Assembly: GCF_000002075.1 (NCBI RefSeq)
Contig: NW_004797313.1
Span: 448,628 to 512,627, forward strand
DNA length: 64,000 nucleotides
DNA from: Aplysia californica
Lineage: Eukaryota > Mollusca > Gastropoda > Aplysiida > Aplysiidae
Reading direction: 5' to 3'
In this document: piece after piece, positions 27,581 through 57,116 of the stretch
How the letters are laid out: every line of letters begins with the position of its first letter
Numbering within the stretch: position 1 is the first letter of the stretch
The notes under the pieces: model-generated
Databases searched by the model: none
The model's input: the letters and a program-made list of their open reading frames with translations, nothing else
What the model was told of the DNA's origin: nothing
Position numbers and translations under genes: made by a program

Positions 27581-28150
27581 GGCGCTGTGGCTTCATAAAC
27601 GGTCAGCGATGCCGACAGCACGCAGGAACTCAACACTTGCCCGGGGGTCCTTAAAAAGTGCTGAAAGTGGGTTACTGAAATGTCCCAGCAGACGGGTTCT
27701 AGCACGATAGCTGGCGCTGTCAGAAGCCCTATATCAGTTCATTACATTAACGTAAGTTATCATAAAGATATTGAGGATAATATTATCCATACATTGTTCA
27801 ACTTTTACACATCCTAAGTACAAAAAATCTCTATTGATAAAACAGGACTGAGATCTAGTTCAATGAATTTCTTTCTGTAGAAAAGCAAGTTTGAATTTGG
27901 CTGGCATAAACGAACTTGAAACTTCAAAACCAACCTAATGTTATTTCCTACTCCCGTGAAATTAATACACATGCTTCTCACAATATGCTTAGCCCCCTTT
28001 AAAAAAGCCATAATAGTTCTGGTAACACAAATAAACACAAAAACTATCATATGTATTTAATTTGTTTTTAAGAAAGTAAATTCAATTTGTTCAAGAATGT
28101 AAGGATACAAAAGGGCGAACCCTAACTGCCACTTTAACTGTTTCAGTCAT
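5859..28150 (-). CDS. KIF28P: KIF28/KLP6-like kinesin-3 motor protein, complete CDS of 25 exons
   Basis: Plus-end microtubule motor of the kinesin-3 family. C. elegans KLP-6 acts in cilia, and mammalian KLP6 is linked to mitochondria. Exons in transcript order: 28150-28109, 26444-26250, 24995-24780, 23697-23583, 22860-22749, 21030-20923, 20364-20231, 19819-19749, 19244-19184, 18221-18054, 17418-17303, 15957-15843, 15303-15240, 14560-14432, 13246-13083, 12666-12518, 12238-12101, 11262-11127, 10689-10604, 10224-10156, 9133-9011, 8546-8394, 8056-8012, 7533-7477, 5972-5859. All junctions are GT/AG and phases match, giving 959 aa, close to human KIF28P as I recall it (about 967). The start [14 protein letters not shown] lies in a short exon; an acceptor at 28196/28197 implies an upstream 5' UTR exon. 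Seen in the protein: motor about 6-360, P-loop GQTGSGKS 106-113, switch I NATSSRAH 223-230, switch II DLAGSE 259-264, neck coil about 370-388, glutamate/lysine-rich coil about 409-461, FHA about 470-563, and C-terminal CVLQ 956-959. No PH domain was seen, as expected for KIF28. Confidence 0.93.
8828..8985. repeat. CCTG and CT microsatellite in a kinesin intron
   Basis: Tandem CCTG units (about 8831-8870) run into CCTT/CCCT and CT runs up to about 8972. On the gene's strand this is a (GA)n tract starting some 25 bases after the 5' splice site at 9010. The long open frames across it in both directions are repeat artefacts, not genes. Confidence 0.9.
9327..9612. other. assembly gap (286 N)
   Basis: Run of 286 unknown bases inside the kinesin intron 9134-10155. 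The irregular length suggests an estimated gap rather than a fixed placeholder. The right flank starts with a C homopolymer and is followed by a SINE-like element. No exon is missing here, because the exons on either side join in frame. Confidence 0.98.
9746..9945 (+). mobile_element. short SINE-like retroposon (family with 'ggtggttggtgggtgctctgg' type head)
   Basis: Starts with GGGTGGTTGGTGGGTGCTC and ends with CTCATATGACCTTATAAAGT followed by TGCAAGCACCGTAATA and an A-rich end. The same arrangement recurs at 16004-16185 and 41341-41523 in the opposite orientation, each with target-site duplications. The 3' portion is shared with the larger tRNA-headed SINE at 40076-40600. It lies in a kinesin intron. 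Confidence 0.7.
13899..14190 (+). mobile_element. diverged tRNA-derived SINE
   Basis: The segment GGCATTGGTGGTTTAGGGG resembles the head of the SINE at 1637-1957. It is followed by a degenerate B box (ATTTGAATCTCTG) and a body with 'gggtatccagtt' and 'agtgcttccctgaaagctc' matching the same family. It is much more decayed than the copy near 1.9 kb, so it is older. It lies in the kinesin intron 13247-14431, just before an ATT-rich microsatellite at about 14200-14257. Confidence 0.6.
16004..16185 (-). mobile_element. short SINE-like retroposon with target-site duplication
   Basis: Same family as 9746-9945, in the opposite orientation: on the minus strand it begins GGGTGGTTGGCGGGTGCTCTG and ends CTAATTGTGTTGCAAGTGCTG then TAAAAGG. 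It is flanked by the 9-bp direct repeat ATAATGTCC at 15995-16003 and 16186-16194, the hallmark of target-primed insertion. It lies in a kinesin intron. Confidence 0.78.
17647..18034. repeat. long (CA)n microsatellite in a kinesin intron
   Basis: Nearly the whole region is CA dinucleotide, in two blocks broken by a short unique spacer (about 17738-17758) and by CAAA/CATG variants. It fills most of the 635-base intron 17419-18053. In the kinesin pre-mRNA it reads as (UG)n. Long Thr-His or Cys-Val open frames over it are artefacts. Confidence 0.97.
18790..19132 (+). mobile_element. 5'-truncated non-LTR retrotransposon (LINE) 3' end
   Basis: An open frame at 18802-19110 encodes a 102-aa fragment with '[12 protein letters not shown]' followed by a zinc-knuckle-like C-x2-C-x9-H-x4-C ([18 protein letters not shown]) and 'LTDLRGCF'. 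This is the segment that follows the reverse transcriptase domain in many LINE polyproteins. The frame ends in a stop, then an (AAC)n tail to 19132. It is inserted antisense in the kinesin intron 18222-19183, about 50 bases from the intron's 5' splice site. The frame is still open, suggesting a fairly recent insertion. Confidence 0.8.
21480..22260 (-). mobile_element. decayed LINE reverse-transcriptase fragment
   Basis: Minus-strand translations in several frames recall the C-terminal half of LINE reverse transcriptases. About 22150-22064 gives '[16 protein letters not shown]', about 22100-21990 gives '[15 protein letters not shown]', and 21797-21576 gives '[17 protein letters not shown]..' and '[12 protein letters not shown]'. 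The order matches a typical RT thumb/connection region. Reading frame changes and stops show it is a dead copy. It lies in the kinesin intron 21031-22748, in the same orientation as the gene. Confidence 0.8.
26990..27260 (-). mobile_element. decayed LINE 3' fragment related to the one at 18.8-19.1 kb
   Basis: On the minus strand, separate short frames give '[13 protein letters not shown]' and then '[18 protein letters not shown]' and 'LSDLRSTY'. These parallel the LINE fragment at 18790-19132 ([13 protein letters not shown]-x2-C...H...C, LTDLR). The pieces are in different frames, so the copy is broken. It lies in the first coding intron of the kinesin. Confidence 0.65.
27450..27725 (-). repeat. 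interspersed repeat (SINE-like) with a (TC)n run
   Basis: On the minus strand it contains GCTTCTGACCCTGCTTGTC followed by CCCGGGCTGAGAGGGATAC, closely matched at 49325-49400 on the plus strand. Two dispersed copies identify a repeat family. A (TC)n microsatellite at about 27549-27578 interrupts this copy. The class is uncertain; the other copy has a tRNA-head-like end. Confidence 0.55.
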
Positions 28151-30504
28151 TTTGGCAATTGAAGCAGGAATCACACAATATCAACAACTGTCAGTTCTGA
28201 AATGAAATAAAAAACCAGAGTGAGTTTCTGAAGTTGATGAATATAAAAGCACAAAAGCAGATTTGAATAACAATCATATAAGAAGGATGATAATATTTTA
28301 AGCAAAAACATTTACATTTGTCATTCGATCCATTTGGTAGTCTATCAATAGTAAAAAGTTTAAAAGAACTTGAATAGGCCTACTACCGTAAAAATTGAAG
28401 GTTTGTGAAGCTTAAAAAATCTATGAAAAACTTTTATTTCTGTCCGACAGCTTTTGAATTTGTCACAGTGTGTTGAAAATCTTACAGTACACTACAAAAT
28501 AACCAGTGGCAAAATAGGTTTTCAATATTCATTTATGCTTTTTCGTGTGTTTATGAAGAAATGCGTAGGAAATCACTCTAAGTTATTGTCTAGGATTTTG
28601 TAGGCACAATATTTTACATCTGAACCACTATATTGTCGAAAATATATTGCAAATGATCAAAATTTTCATAGCATTCGTGACCCTCATAAGGTTCCCAATA
28701 AGTGATTATTGTCATAATGGATGTGCATGACTTGTATCACATCTATAGATCTTTAGTCTAAATGGTAGCTGGAGAAATATTGACAGGTTCATTGAATGCT
28801 TTTGTGTGGGGGTTTTTCAATTTTTTTTCACCAAAACTTCCTCACTATCAACGCCTCACTTGAAGTTGGAGTGTTTGAGTCTCAGATCTGAAGACAGGGA
28901 TTGTTTCCACAGGTCTGTTTAGATTTTATTAATTACTGAAGCTAAATGAGGAGTTTGCATGGTAAATTTGATTCATAATAAAATAGTGCACTTTTACAGA
29001 AAAGATCCGAACAACTTAACATTAAAATGTGCGCACTTCAAATTCAAGTCAAAATGATTTTCCAAAATCCATTGAACTCCACTGGAAAAAACAAATGGCA
29101 CCATAACACCACTGCCTCAGGAAGAGATCCCGCATTACCATCAAATACAATATTCATAGGTCAACACACTCGCGTCTCTTGATTGGCCGTCAGTGATTGA
29201 ACAGACAGATGCTGAGATGAGCTGATCGTGGGGTATGTTCTACCTTGCAAAAAATTGATTAAAGGACAATGGCGGTGTATCTGCAATGATCTGCACAAAT
29301 TAATCAAACAGACCTCAGCACGCAAAAATGACATCAGAGTGAAAATTTGCACTGACGTCATATGCTGTTGGAAATAGGTGGTGCCAGTATTTCGAAATAG
29401 CCTAGGCCTAGAGCTTTACAGCTTATTCCGTGGGGAGGTTTCGTTTACACACTATCGATTCTTCCTTGACAACTTCCGTAAATAAAAGAGAGACAACTCG
29501 CAGCAACAGCGATTTCCGGCGTGAATTATGCCAAGTAGAGATAACCAGGGTTTTTTTCCGAACGTACAAAAAAGTTATTTTGAATTATTCCCCCTGATGC
29601 AAAACAACGATAGCCAGCAGACGCCGTCGATGATCGACAGAAGAAACCAAAACCTTTGACTTTGCTGTCTATACCAGTAGAATTTGGGAGAAAAATATTA
29701 TGGTAATGTTTGTATTAATATTAGATCTAGTACAAAAATGTACTAGTTTTTTTTTATCCCAAATATTGAAGGGGCAAGAGACAGACCGCTCTTTTTTTTC
29801 CACCAATAGGCGCAAATTTTTCAGTGGATGCCACCCCTACATGATGCCGTACTGATACGATACATGTACAATTCATCACAACCTCGTCCTATTATTTACT
29901 GGCGTACATATGGGTATATGTATATCTACGTGTAGTACGTAGCAGGTAGCATCTAGTCTATAATCGTACTAAAAGATCTAGTTTTCTTCCCAGCACCTTA
30001 TATCCTGCCATCAGTAGATCTACTAAGGGTTCCTGCCATGTAAAAAAAGGCCCTAACACCAACACTCAACAATGTGCACCCTGTCTTAACGTAGACCCGT
30101 GTGAGTGTGATAAGTAGATATATAGATCTAGATATTGAAGTCAACTGAAAACAAAAACCAAATTCAACAGTGAACACTTAAAATTACGTTTTGTCTTATA
30201 ATATAATGCTTGCATCAACCTTTGCTCATGGAAGCACGGTACACTGAAAGAGTACAGAGGTTGCGTGTACCACCAAGTCAGAAAAATGCATACCTCTAAT
30301 GTACTGCTGTACATATATGTGCGCGCTGAGGCTATTCTCAGGGCTTGTAGTTGTACCATAGCTTGAAAAGTGCTGATAAGATATATATTATACCATTTTC
30401 AAGAAGTTAAGTGCATAATTTGAAAAAAGGCACAAGAATACTTTTACTGTCTTCCAAATCATTAGGTTAGTACATCTTGGAAGCAGAGATTTTTTTCTTT
30501 TATA

Positions 30505-30770
30505 GTGGAGGGTTTTACGGCGCTCGCAACTGCATTAGGTCATATGAGCGCCAAGGGGTGAGTGTCAACAGAGAAGTCTTTACAGGGAATCAGACTTATT
30601 CTACTCACCTCTCTAGCTTCAACAGCACAAGGTCTGCTTCGACTATCAAGGCACCCCGGAAATAGCAGGTCACAAGAGAGTGACAAACATACAAAAGAAG
30701 TAAGGGAAAAATGACAAAAGTAAGGATTAGGAAAGAAAAAGCAGCAGTTCCCTGTTGTAGATCAGTTATG
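30505..30770 (-). mobile_element. SINE-like retroposon copy, rearranged
   Basis: On the minus strand the 3' end reads GGCGCTCATATGACCTAAT then GCAGTTGCGAGCGCCGTAAA, the tail common to the SINEs in this window. Inward, at about 30668-30700, is the 'cacaagagagtgacaaacat' segment of the 16 kb/41 kb family. About 110 bases between the two parts are not found in the other copies, so this is a rearranged or composite copy. Confidence 0.6.
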
Positions 30771-30969
30771 AGCGTGACATGAATCAACCCATTTATAATT
30801 CTACTGTGCTTGAATGAGAAATGTCCCACCTTTGGGAATGGCCTACCCCGGGGGGCGCAGCAGAGATTGTAGAGTTCAAGTTCAACAGTCCCGAAGAATT
30901 TTGTTTAACTTTTTATTGTTGTTTTTTAATTCCTGTGTGTAGTAGTAGTAGGTGTGTTAGTTTGTAAGT

Positions 30970-30984
30970 GTATGTATGTATGTA

Positions 30985-31019
<35 letters not shown>

Positions 31020-31044
31020 ATGTGTGTGTGTGAGAGACAGACAG

Positions 31045-31102
<58 letters not shown>

Positions 31103-31122
31103 GACAGAGAGACAGACAGCGG
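30970..31122. repeat. compound microsatellite (TATG)n-(TG)n-(GACA)n
   Basis: Successive blocks of TATG, TG and GACA repeats. It produces overlapping pseudo-frames in all phases, which should not be read as genes. Confidence 0.95.
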
Positions 31123-31204
31123 GGTGGGGGGTGGGGTACAGTGATGAATTTTTCAATCCACGAACATGACCATGAATTCTTTCTCAACAGAGATCAATCA
31201 AGTT

Positions 31205-31530
31205 TCATTCATTCATTCATTTATATTACATATATCTGAAGCAACTTGCCCAAAAAAAACTCTTGTGATACCTTTAGTCATCAAAATACTATTTATAAAT
31301 TTAGAAGATTAATTTCTCTACTGGGTTTGCCGTAGGATAAGGAAGTGACGAACTAACATGCAATTAGAACCTGCGCTTGCACACAGTACATGACATATCC
31401 AATGAGATCAAGTCAAGCAATCGAAGAGTCTTGAAAGATCTCCAAACAACCCGAGTGTAAGAATGCCCCTAGAGGATTCAAACCACTGCCATTCGCACCA
31501 AAATCCAGCTATACCACCATCTAAACTAAC
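31205..31530 (-). mobile_element. diverged tRNA-derived SINE with (AATG)n tail
   Basis: On the minus strand, a tRNA-like head (A-box-like TGGTGGTATAGCTGG and B-box-like GTGGTTTGAATCC) lies at about 31525-31465. The other end is a GGGCAAGTTGCTTC segment followed by an AATG tandem tail at 31221-31206. Head, body and simple-repeat tail together support a SINE; it is considerably decayed. Confidence 0.55.
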
Positions 31531-31991
31531 AAGGAGTGCCCACATGATGTGCCTGTCCCCATTCCATGAAATGAAATTTTCAAATATGCTTTGACTTACG
31601 ATTTTTAAAAGTACAGTCGACTCCGCTGGTGTTGGAACTCGCTTGAGTTGCATCTTCTGTAAAGCTGATCTTTTTCTCAGGTACCAGCACCTCTTCTTCT
31701 TTGCAGGTCTCAATGGTTTAGTTGAACTTCAGATCAGTCTATCTTTTTTTCACTCCCCCGACAACATCAACTCATTCGTAGTCGCCTGTGACACTAAGCC
31801 ACTAAGCTGTTCATATCAAAGAAATCAATCAATATTGAGAAGGGGTGCAGTAATGAACTAGATCTAGCAGCCACTTTTTCATCCCCTTTTTTAAAGCATA
31901 CAGTCCATGCTGAGGTAAAATATCTAGGTAAAACAACAGCAGATAGACACAATCAACTTAGAACTCTATTGTTCTTTCATTTCAGGCCCGA

Positions 31992-32534
31992 ATGGAAACC
32001 GCTAAGTATTGCGACTTTGTGGACAGTACCGGTGTCCTGGCTGAAGCCTGGGAGCCACATTCAACAGCTAAGAAGCAAAGACTAGACAGCACAACAAAAC
32101 AGTTAGACATCTCCCTATCCAACCAGGAAGACAAAATACATGATCCTCATGATCTCGAAAGAGGCAATGTATGTATCAGCAGCAACAGATCAACAGAACT
32201 CATTGATCCCTATTGTGAAGCAGTAGAGCAAACACCAAACCAGTACAATTATAACGAAAGTGACCCAGCTCCTGCTAACATGAATGAGGGCACCAGTGCC
32301 TGCATGAGAAACTTTTCAGAATTACTGCGTGAACTGGGACAGGAATCAAGAATGGTGATACTTCAATACTCTCAGACATTTGGAGACAGTGAGGACTATG
32401 AACAGCAAGCTTCTCAAGCACTGTCTGACCTCGATGCACATGCAAAAATTTTGGACCAGATGTTACAGTGTCAAAAAGATAGCCTTTGCGGTCACCTGAA
32501 CTCTATATCAGAGGCACTGAGAAGAGAATTGTAA
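31992..32534 (+). CDS. TEX12-like candidate (synaptonemal complex central element)
   Basis: A 180-aa open frame in one exon that starts at a good acceptor (TTTCATTTCAG, exon from 31986) six bases before the ATG, so a 5' UTR exon is expected upstream. The N-terminal two thirds are acidic, polar and low in order. The last 55 residues, from YSQTFGDSEDYEQQ to SEALRREL, are predicted helical with heptad leucines. I could align them without gaps to my memory of vertebrate TEX12, starting at the shared Tyr (Y...A...L...L...I...L.R). TEX12 pairs with SYCE2 in the meiotic synaptonemal complex. The match is at the level of pattern, not strong identity, so the call is tentative; it could be another short coiled-coil protein. 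It is single-copy-like, without repeat composition, and has a full stop and nearby polyadenylation signals. Confidence 0.55.
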   Translation: METAKYCDFVDSTGVLAEAWEPHSTAKKQRLDSTTKQLDISLSNQEDKIHDPHDLERGNVCISSNRSTELIDPYCEAVEQTPNQYNYNESDPAPANMNEGTSACMRNFSELLRELGQESRMVILQYSQTFGDSEDYEQQASQALSDLDAHAKILDQMLQCQKDSLCGHLNSISEALRREL

Positions 32535-32808
32535 TAAAAGGACCACAGTGAAAGATGGCCAGAGTTGTAGATTTAGATAATTTGAGTTATTTGTTTCAAG
32601 GACTAAGTTTCATAAATTTTTATTAAACCAGTTCTTCCCCAGTAATGCCTACTTTACACTCCCTGCTTTTACAAGTTACCAACATTGAAACATATTATAA
32701 TGCATACTGATGTTCCATGGGCACATACTACTCAACTGAGAAAAGGTTTCAGTTACAGGCGAGGGATATTTTCTGCTTATAGAATCTACAAAAATTAACA
32801 ATTTGATA

Positions 32809-32994
32809 CAGTGTAGCCTCTCTATAACGATATCGGCGGGACTAGAAAAAAAATTCGTTTTAGAGATTTGTCGTTATAGAGAGGCAACCAAAAATATTAC
32901 TAATGATATATAAGGGAAAAATCAGGACCTGAGCACCATGTCGCTATACAGAGGATGTCGTTATATCGCAGATCGTTATAGAGGGGCTGCACTG
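32809..32994. mobile_element. short non-autonomous DNA transposon (MITE) with TA target-site duplication
   Basis: 186 bp with terminal inverted repeats: left CAGTGTAGCCTCTCTATAAC, right GTTATAGAGGGGCTGCACTG. It is flanked on both sides by TA. Internal copies of 'cgttatagagaggc' form sub-repeats. CAGT...ACTG ends and a TA duplication fit Tc1/mariner-pogo type MITEs. It lies in the 3' UTR or just downstream of the TEX12-like gene. Confidence 0.8.
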
Positions 32995-33085
32995 TACATC
33001 ATAATGTAACAAGAAAATGCCATTTACTTCAGTTCATTGTTTTGTATGTGTTACAAAAATCTCAGACCAAAATGATATGTATCCA

Positions 33086-33091
33086 AATAAA
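33086..33091 (+). terminator. candidate polyadenylation signal of the TEX12-like gene
   Basis: AATAAA lies about 550 bases after the stop. An alternative ATTAAA is at 32622-32627, about 90 bases after the stop and before the MITE at 32809. If the later signal is used, the MITE is part of the transcript. Confidence 0.35.
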
Positions 33092-34915
33092 GTGAAGAAA
33101 AGGAGGCAGGGTTCACAAACATTCTGATTTTCTAGAATTTCAATCTGAAAAATTATATTGTGTAAAAGAAAAGGCAATTCTTTTACCTCTTCAAGAAAAT
33201 AAGACGCAGGCTCAGAAAATTTTAAGAAACTTATATGGTGTAGTACTCATACAGATGAAAGTAGAAGAGAAACATTTATCAACATTTTTTTAAACAATGT
33301 ATTTTAATGGCCGTTTCATTTCATTTTATCATATCACTCTCAATGGCAGTAAAACAAGAATTTTTCTCACCTTCCAAACTTGCAGTCAAAAAGTCAAATC
33401 TATCACTGATCACATGCAACAATCACACGAACTCCAAATATTTCAACAAGCTTTCAATTCTTCATTTCACTCTTTCATTTCATGCCACACTTAGTATAAG
33501 AAATAGCATCACATTCCTCCCGTTTTCATTTCTTTTAATTTCATATCATTTTGAAGGCTGTGAGTGTTGAAACAGCTCTTCACACCAGTTTGATAAGCCC
33601 AATCTCTTTTAAAAAAGACAGGAACAAATTCATAGGATTTTGGATGCGGCAGCATAACAGTACATTTGTTTGCAGCTGTCATTATGCTCTTTGTATCTAT
33701 AGCATGAATTCAAAGATCATTGTTTAAGAGCTGTATGCCAGGTTCATCTCTTGTATCACAATTTCATGAACCTATAAAAATACTGAAACCCCTAAAATTA
33801 ACATACTAGATCGACCCACATCTGGTCAACAAAAATTTCAAATTAACATTTCTACCTTTATTTTGTAATTATGATTAGATCTACAGACTTAAGAAAGATG
33901 TTGCTTCATAAAATTCAGAGTGAGACTTACTTGAAACAGAATTTCAACTGAGAGTAAAACAATTAAAGAACAAATCAACACAATTTATGTGCTTAACTCC
34001 CGAACATAGATCTACACTGGGAATTCAAGTCTACCTGATGCTGCATCGGTTTGTCCCTTCAAAAAAAATTTTTTAAATCCTAAAGTACAGCATTCCCACT
34101 TATGTCATCAACAATGTTTTACAAAAGTGACTAAAGTGAAAGCTGAAAAAAAAAATCCCTCCTCAAATACAGGGAACACATGAAGCTATTCCCTGGTTAC
34201 TTAAATAAAATCAGCCAAAAGCGGTACGGTTCACTCCCTGCATTTCGGCCTACAAATGTACAGCAGATCGCAATTATAGGCATTGAGCATATATCAAATG
34301 CCTTGAAAATCAAAAATTCTTTGTGTTGTCTTTGTGCATAATCTAATTCAAAGGTCAAAGATGAAAAAAACATGCACTTGAAACATTGCAATCTTCTTGA
34401 CTTCTTGCCTAGACAGTAATTTTGCTCAGAATAAAAAGAGGTAGAAACACATGATCCATGTTTGATCACATTGTCCTAAATATTTATCCACTCTTCAACA
34501 CGAGACCATAATAGGACTTCTGCAAATAAAAACAGTCAAACACAGTTGCATCATCAAAAAAAGCCATTCACACAAAAGTGTACATCCACCCATAACTTTA
34601 TAATTTTATAAATACAAATCTCGCCCTTTGTTTTATCACAAAAACGGTTCTGTGACAAACATACTCGATGCATCAAGAGTACCATGACAACATAGGGTCA
34701 AAATGAATACTTCAAGATTATTACCTATGTTGGGATATAGGCCATCCGACTTCATGAGACAAACAAAAAAGGGCCAATTTATAAATGACACTGCATTTGA
34801 AGAGAAGTATATTTTCACACTTCTGGAGATCTCTGTGGAACTCCATATTTCTGAGGTCCAATTCGGAGTAAACTGGCACCTGTTTTCGACTCAAAACAAT
34901 TTTGAAAATGTGTAA
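33092..34915. other. convergent intergenic region between the TEX12-like gene and TIMM44
   Basis: Tail-to-tail spacer holding the TIMM44 3' UTR in its upper part. No coding frame with recognisable similarity was found on either strand. A minus-strand AATAAA at 33857-33862 is one possible TIMM44 polyadenylation signal, but it is about 1 kb past the stop. Confidence 0.45.
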
Positions 34916-55032
<20,117 letters not shown>

Positions 55033-56684
55033 GTTGTTGTAGTTTTAATTCAGGATGCCAGAGAAGACCAGACAAAACTGCCATCGACATAATAGATCTA
55101 ATTTTTTAAAATATAAATTAAATGGACTGAAATTAGAAAAAATACGTCAATAGTTTAAATTCAGAGGGTTATTACCATTGTAACCGAGACCGTTGGATTT
55201 TTCTAGACATACAACGAAAACAATTGAAAGTGGTCTGAAGTTATTAAATTTTGTAGACGAAAGAACAAACTATGGTCACAGCATGACCACTTTGCCACTT
55301 TCTCCTAAGTACCCACATGGGTAAGGTGTGGCTGTACTTTAGTTGCACTAGAAAATAATAAGCATTTTTTAAACTGAATATTTTGATCTAGACTACCAGG
55401 GCCCTGGGTTTCTCCTTCCATAAATTAAATGTACGATCTCTGAGATCGTTTAACATTATGAAGCAACAGTTTTATTATCCGCCAAATATAGTGAGAATAA
55501 ATACTATCTTGGCATAACAGGAGCAATCACCTCAGAGGTCAGAGGACACTTCGTATCTAAATGGAGTCACAGTTTACCTTTGCGTAATGCGGAAAATTCT
55601 ATTATACACTTAGGAGGCCAACAGAACGATAAGCGCCTGAGTCTAGACGGTCAGAGAACGTATAGGCCTGAGGCCTGAGTGTCATCCCAAAATGGTTGAA
55701 GATTTGGAACAGAAGCAATGACAACAGCATAACAATTACTATATATAACATACATGTATTATAACCTCGTCATCAATGTTGAAAAGACGAAAATAGAGTA
55801 AGGATTTGATCCTTTGAAAGTTTTCAAGCAGTTTAAGTTTAATGAATAAAATAATAATTGGTACAATAAATAATATAGCAGTTAAAACGACTCGATGTTT
55901 CACCTCGCAACATGACATCTTATCGTCATTATATCATCATGCTATATACATTTATGTAGCCTCTCATAATTATGTGCGTTGTGGCGTGCATGCATACAAG
56001 CGTACATGACGTACGTGCGCGCGAGTTCTTACGTGCATGCTTGCGTGTGTGCGTGCGTGAGCAAGCAATTAAATGCGGGTACCCTTTCATAGCTCGTGCT
56101 CCTGAAAGAAAAAAAAACACCTGCCTCACTCCCAAATTAACCCGATACAGTATCCCCCCCCTCCCGTAAATTCCATTTCCCCTGCCTCGCCTCTATCGCG
56201 GCCAACACCACACCTTCCTTTAACGTATAACCTCTAATAAGCCTAGATCAATTTAAGGCGCTAAACTATATATTTACCACTCGGCCTAGATCTTATAACA
56301 TTACCCCAATCACCATCCTGTGAAAGCCCTATAAAGACAGACAACATAGATCTAAATGTATTTTGATAGTAAAACGGCTCTAATTTGCCATCCAGCTTCC
56401 TCTGGGTCATAATCATCATTATCACTATCATCACGCACACACGTACACACAACTCAAAACATAATGTGTTGTGTTGTATGCACGTGCGTGTGTGTGTGTG
56501 TGTGTCAGTGTGTGTGTGAGTGTTATAGCGGCATATGTTTGCTAATATAGCCCTCCTATATTATCTGTGACCCTGGATCTGCATTTAACTGCCCCATTCA
56601 GCAGGCTGATTGATTGAGTAGCCTACCTCAATATTGTGGCCCAACTTAGTTTTAAAGGGAACATCAACACTGATATAAATCATT

Positions 56685-56713
56685 TATTATTATTATTGTT
56701 ATTATTATTATTA

Positions 56714-56764
<51 letters not shown>

Positions 56765-56778
56765 TATTATTATTATTA
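56685..56778. repeat. (TTA)n microsatellite
   Basis: Trinucleotide ATT/TTA array with a few interruptions. Apparent Leu/Tyr-rich frames across it are artefacts. Confidence 0.95.
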
Positions 56779-56913
56779 CGGATCATATCAACGTGAACTT
56801 TTTCACGGTGGCAGTCTATGCGCAAGAGGAAGTACATAATGTGATGCCTGAGGAATTGAAACTAAAACATGGCGGCCAGTTGAGGGCACCTTTGGCTGCG
56901 CCGCACAGCGAGG

Positions 56914-56922
<9 letters not shown>

Positions 56923-56999
<77 letters not shown>

Positions 57000-57040
57000 A
57001 CATACACACACGCTCATGCTCTCTCTCTCTCTCTCTTTCT

Positions 57041-57114
<74 letters not shown>

Positions 57115-57116
57115 TC
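56923..57116. repeat. compound (TC)n-(CA)n-(TC)n microsatellite
   Basis: TC run, CA run, and a second longer TC run in succession, directly abutting the left arm of the foldback element at 57117. Confidence 0.97.

Larger units (their letters stand above)
28197..31985. other. divergent upstream region between kinesin and the TEX12-like gene
   Basis: The kinesin (minus) and the small gene at 31992 (plus) are head-to-head. Both first coding exons begin at splice acceptors (28196/28197 and 31985/31986), so untranslated first exons and promoters should be in here. No TATA-type core promoter could be assigned. The region around 29340-29640 is less AT-rich, has a palindromic TGACGTCA at 29353-29360 and is a reasonable promoter candidate, which is only an inference. 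Repeats at 30505-30770, 30970-31122 and 31205-31530 occupy the right part. Confidence 0.4.

Noticed and set aside
29353-29360. TGACGTCA palindrome as a CRE promoter element
   Set aside because: The same octamer also occurs in a TIMM44 intron near 48727, so chance occurrence cannot be excluded; kept only as weak support for a promoter region.
31612-31720. Possible transposon end starting TACAGTCGACTCCGCT
   Set aside because: Resembles the CAGT-type ends, but no matching inverted end was found downstream.
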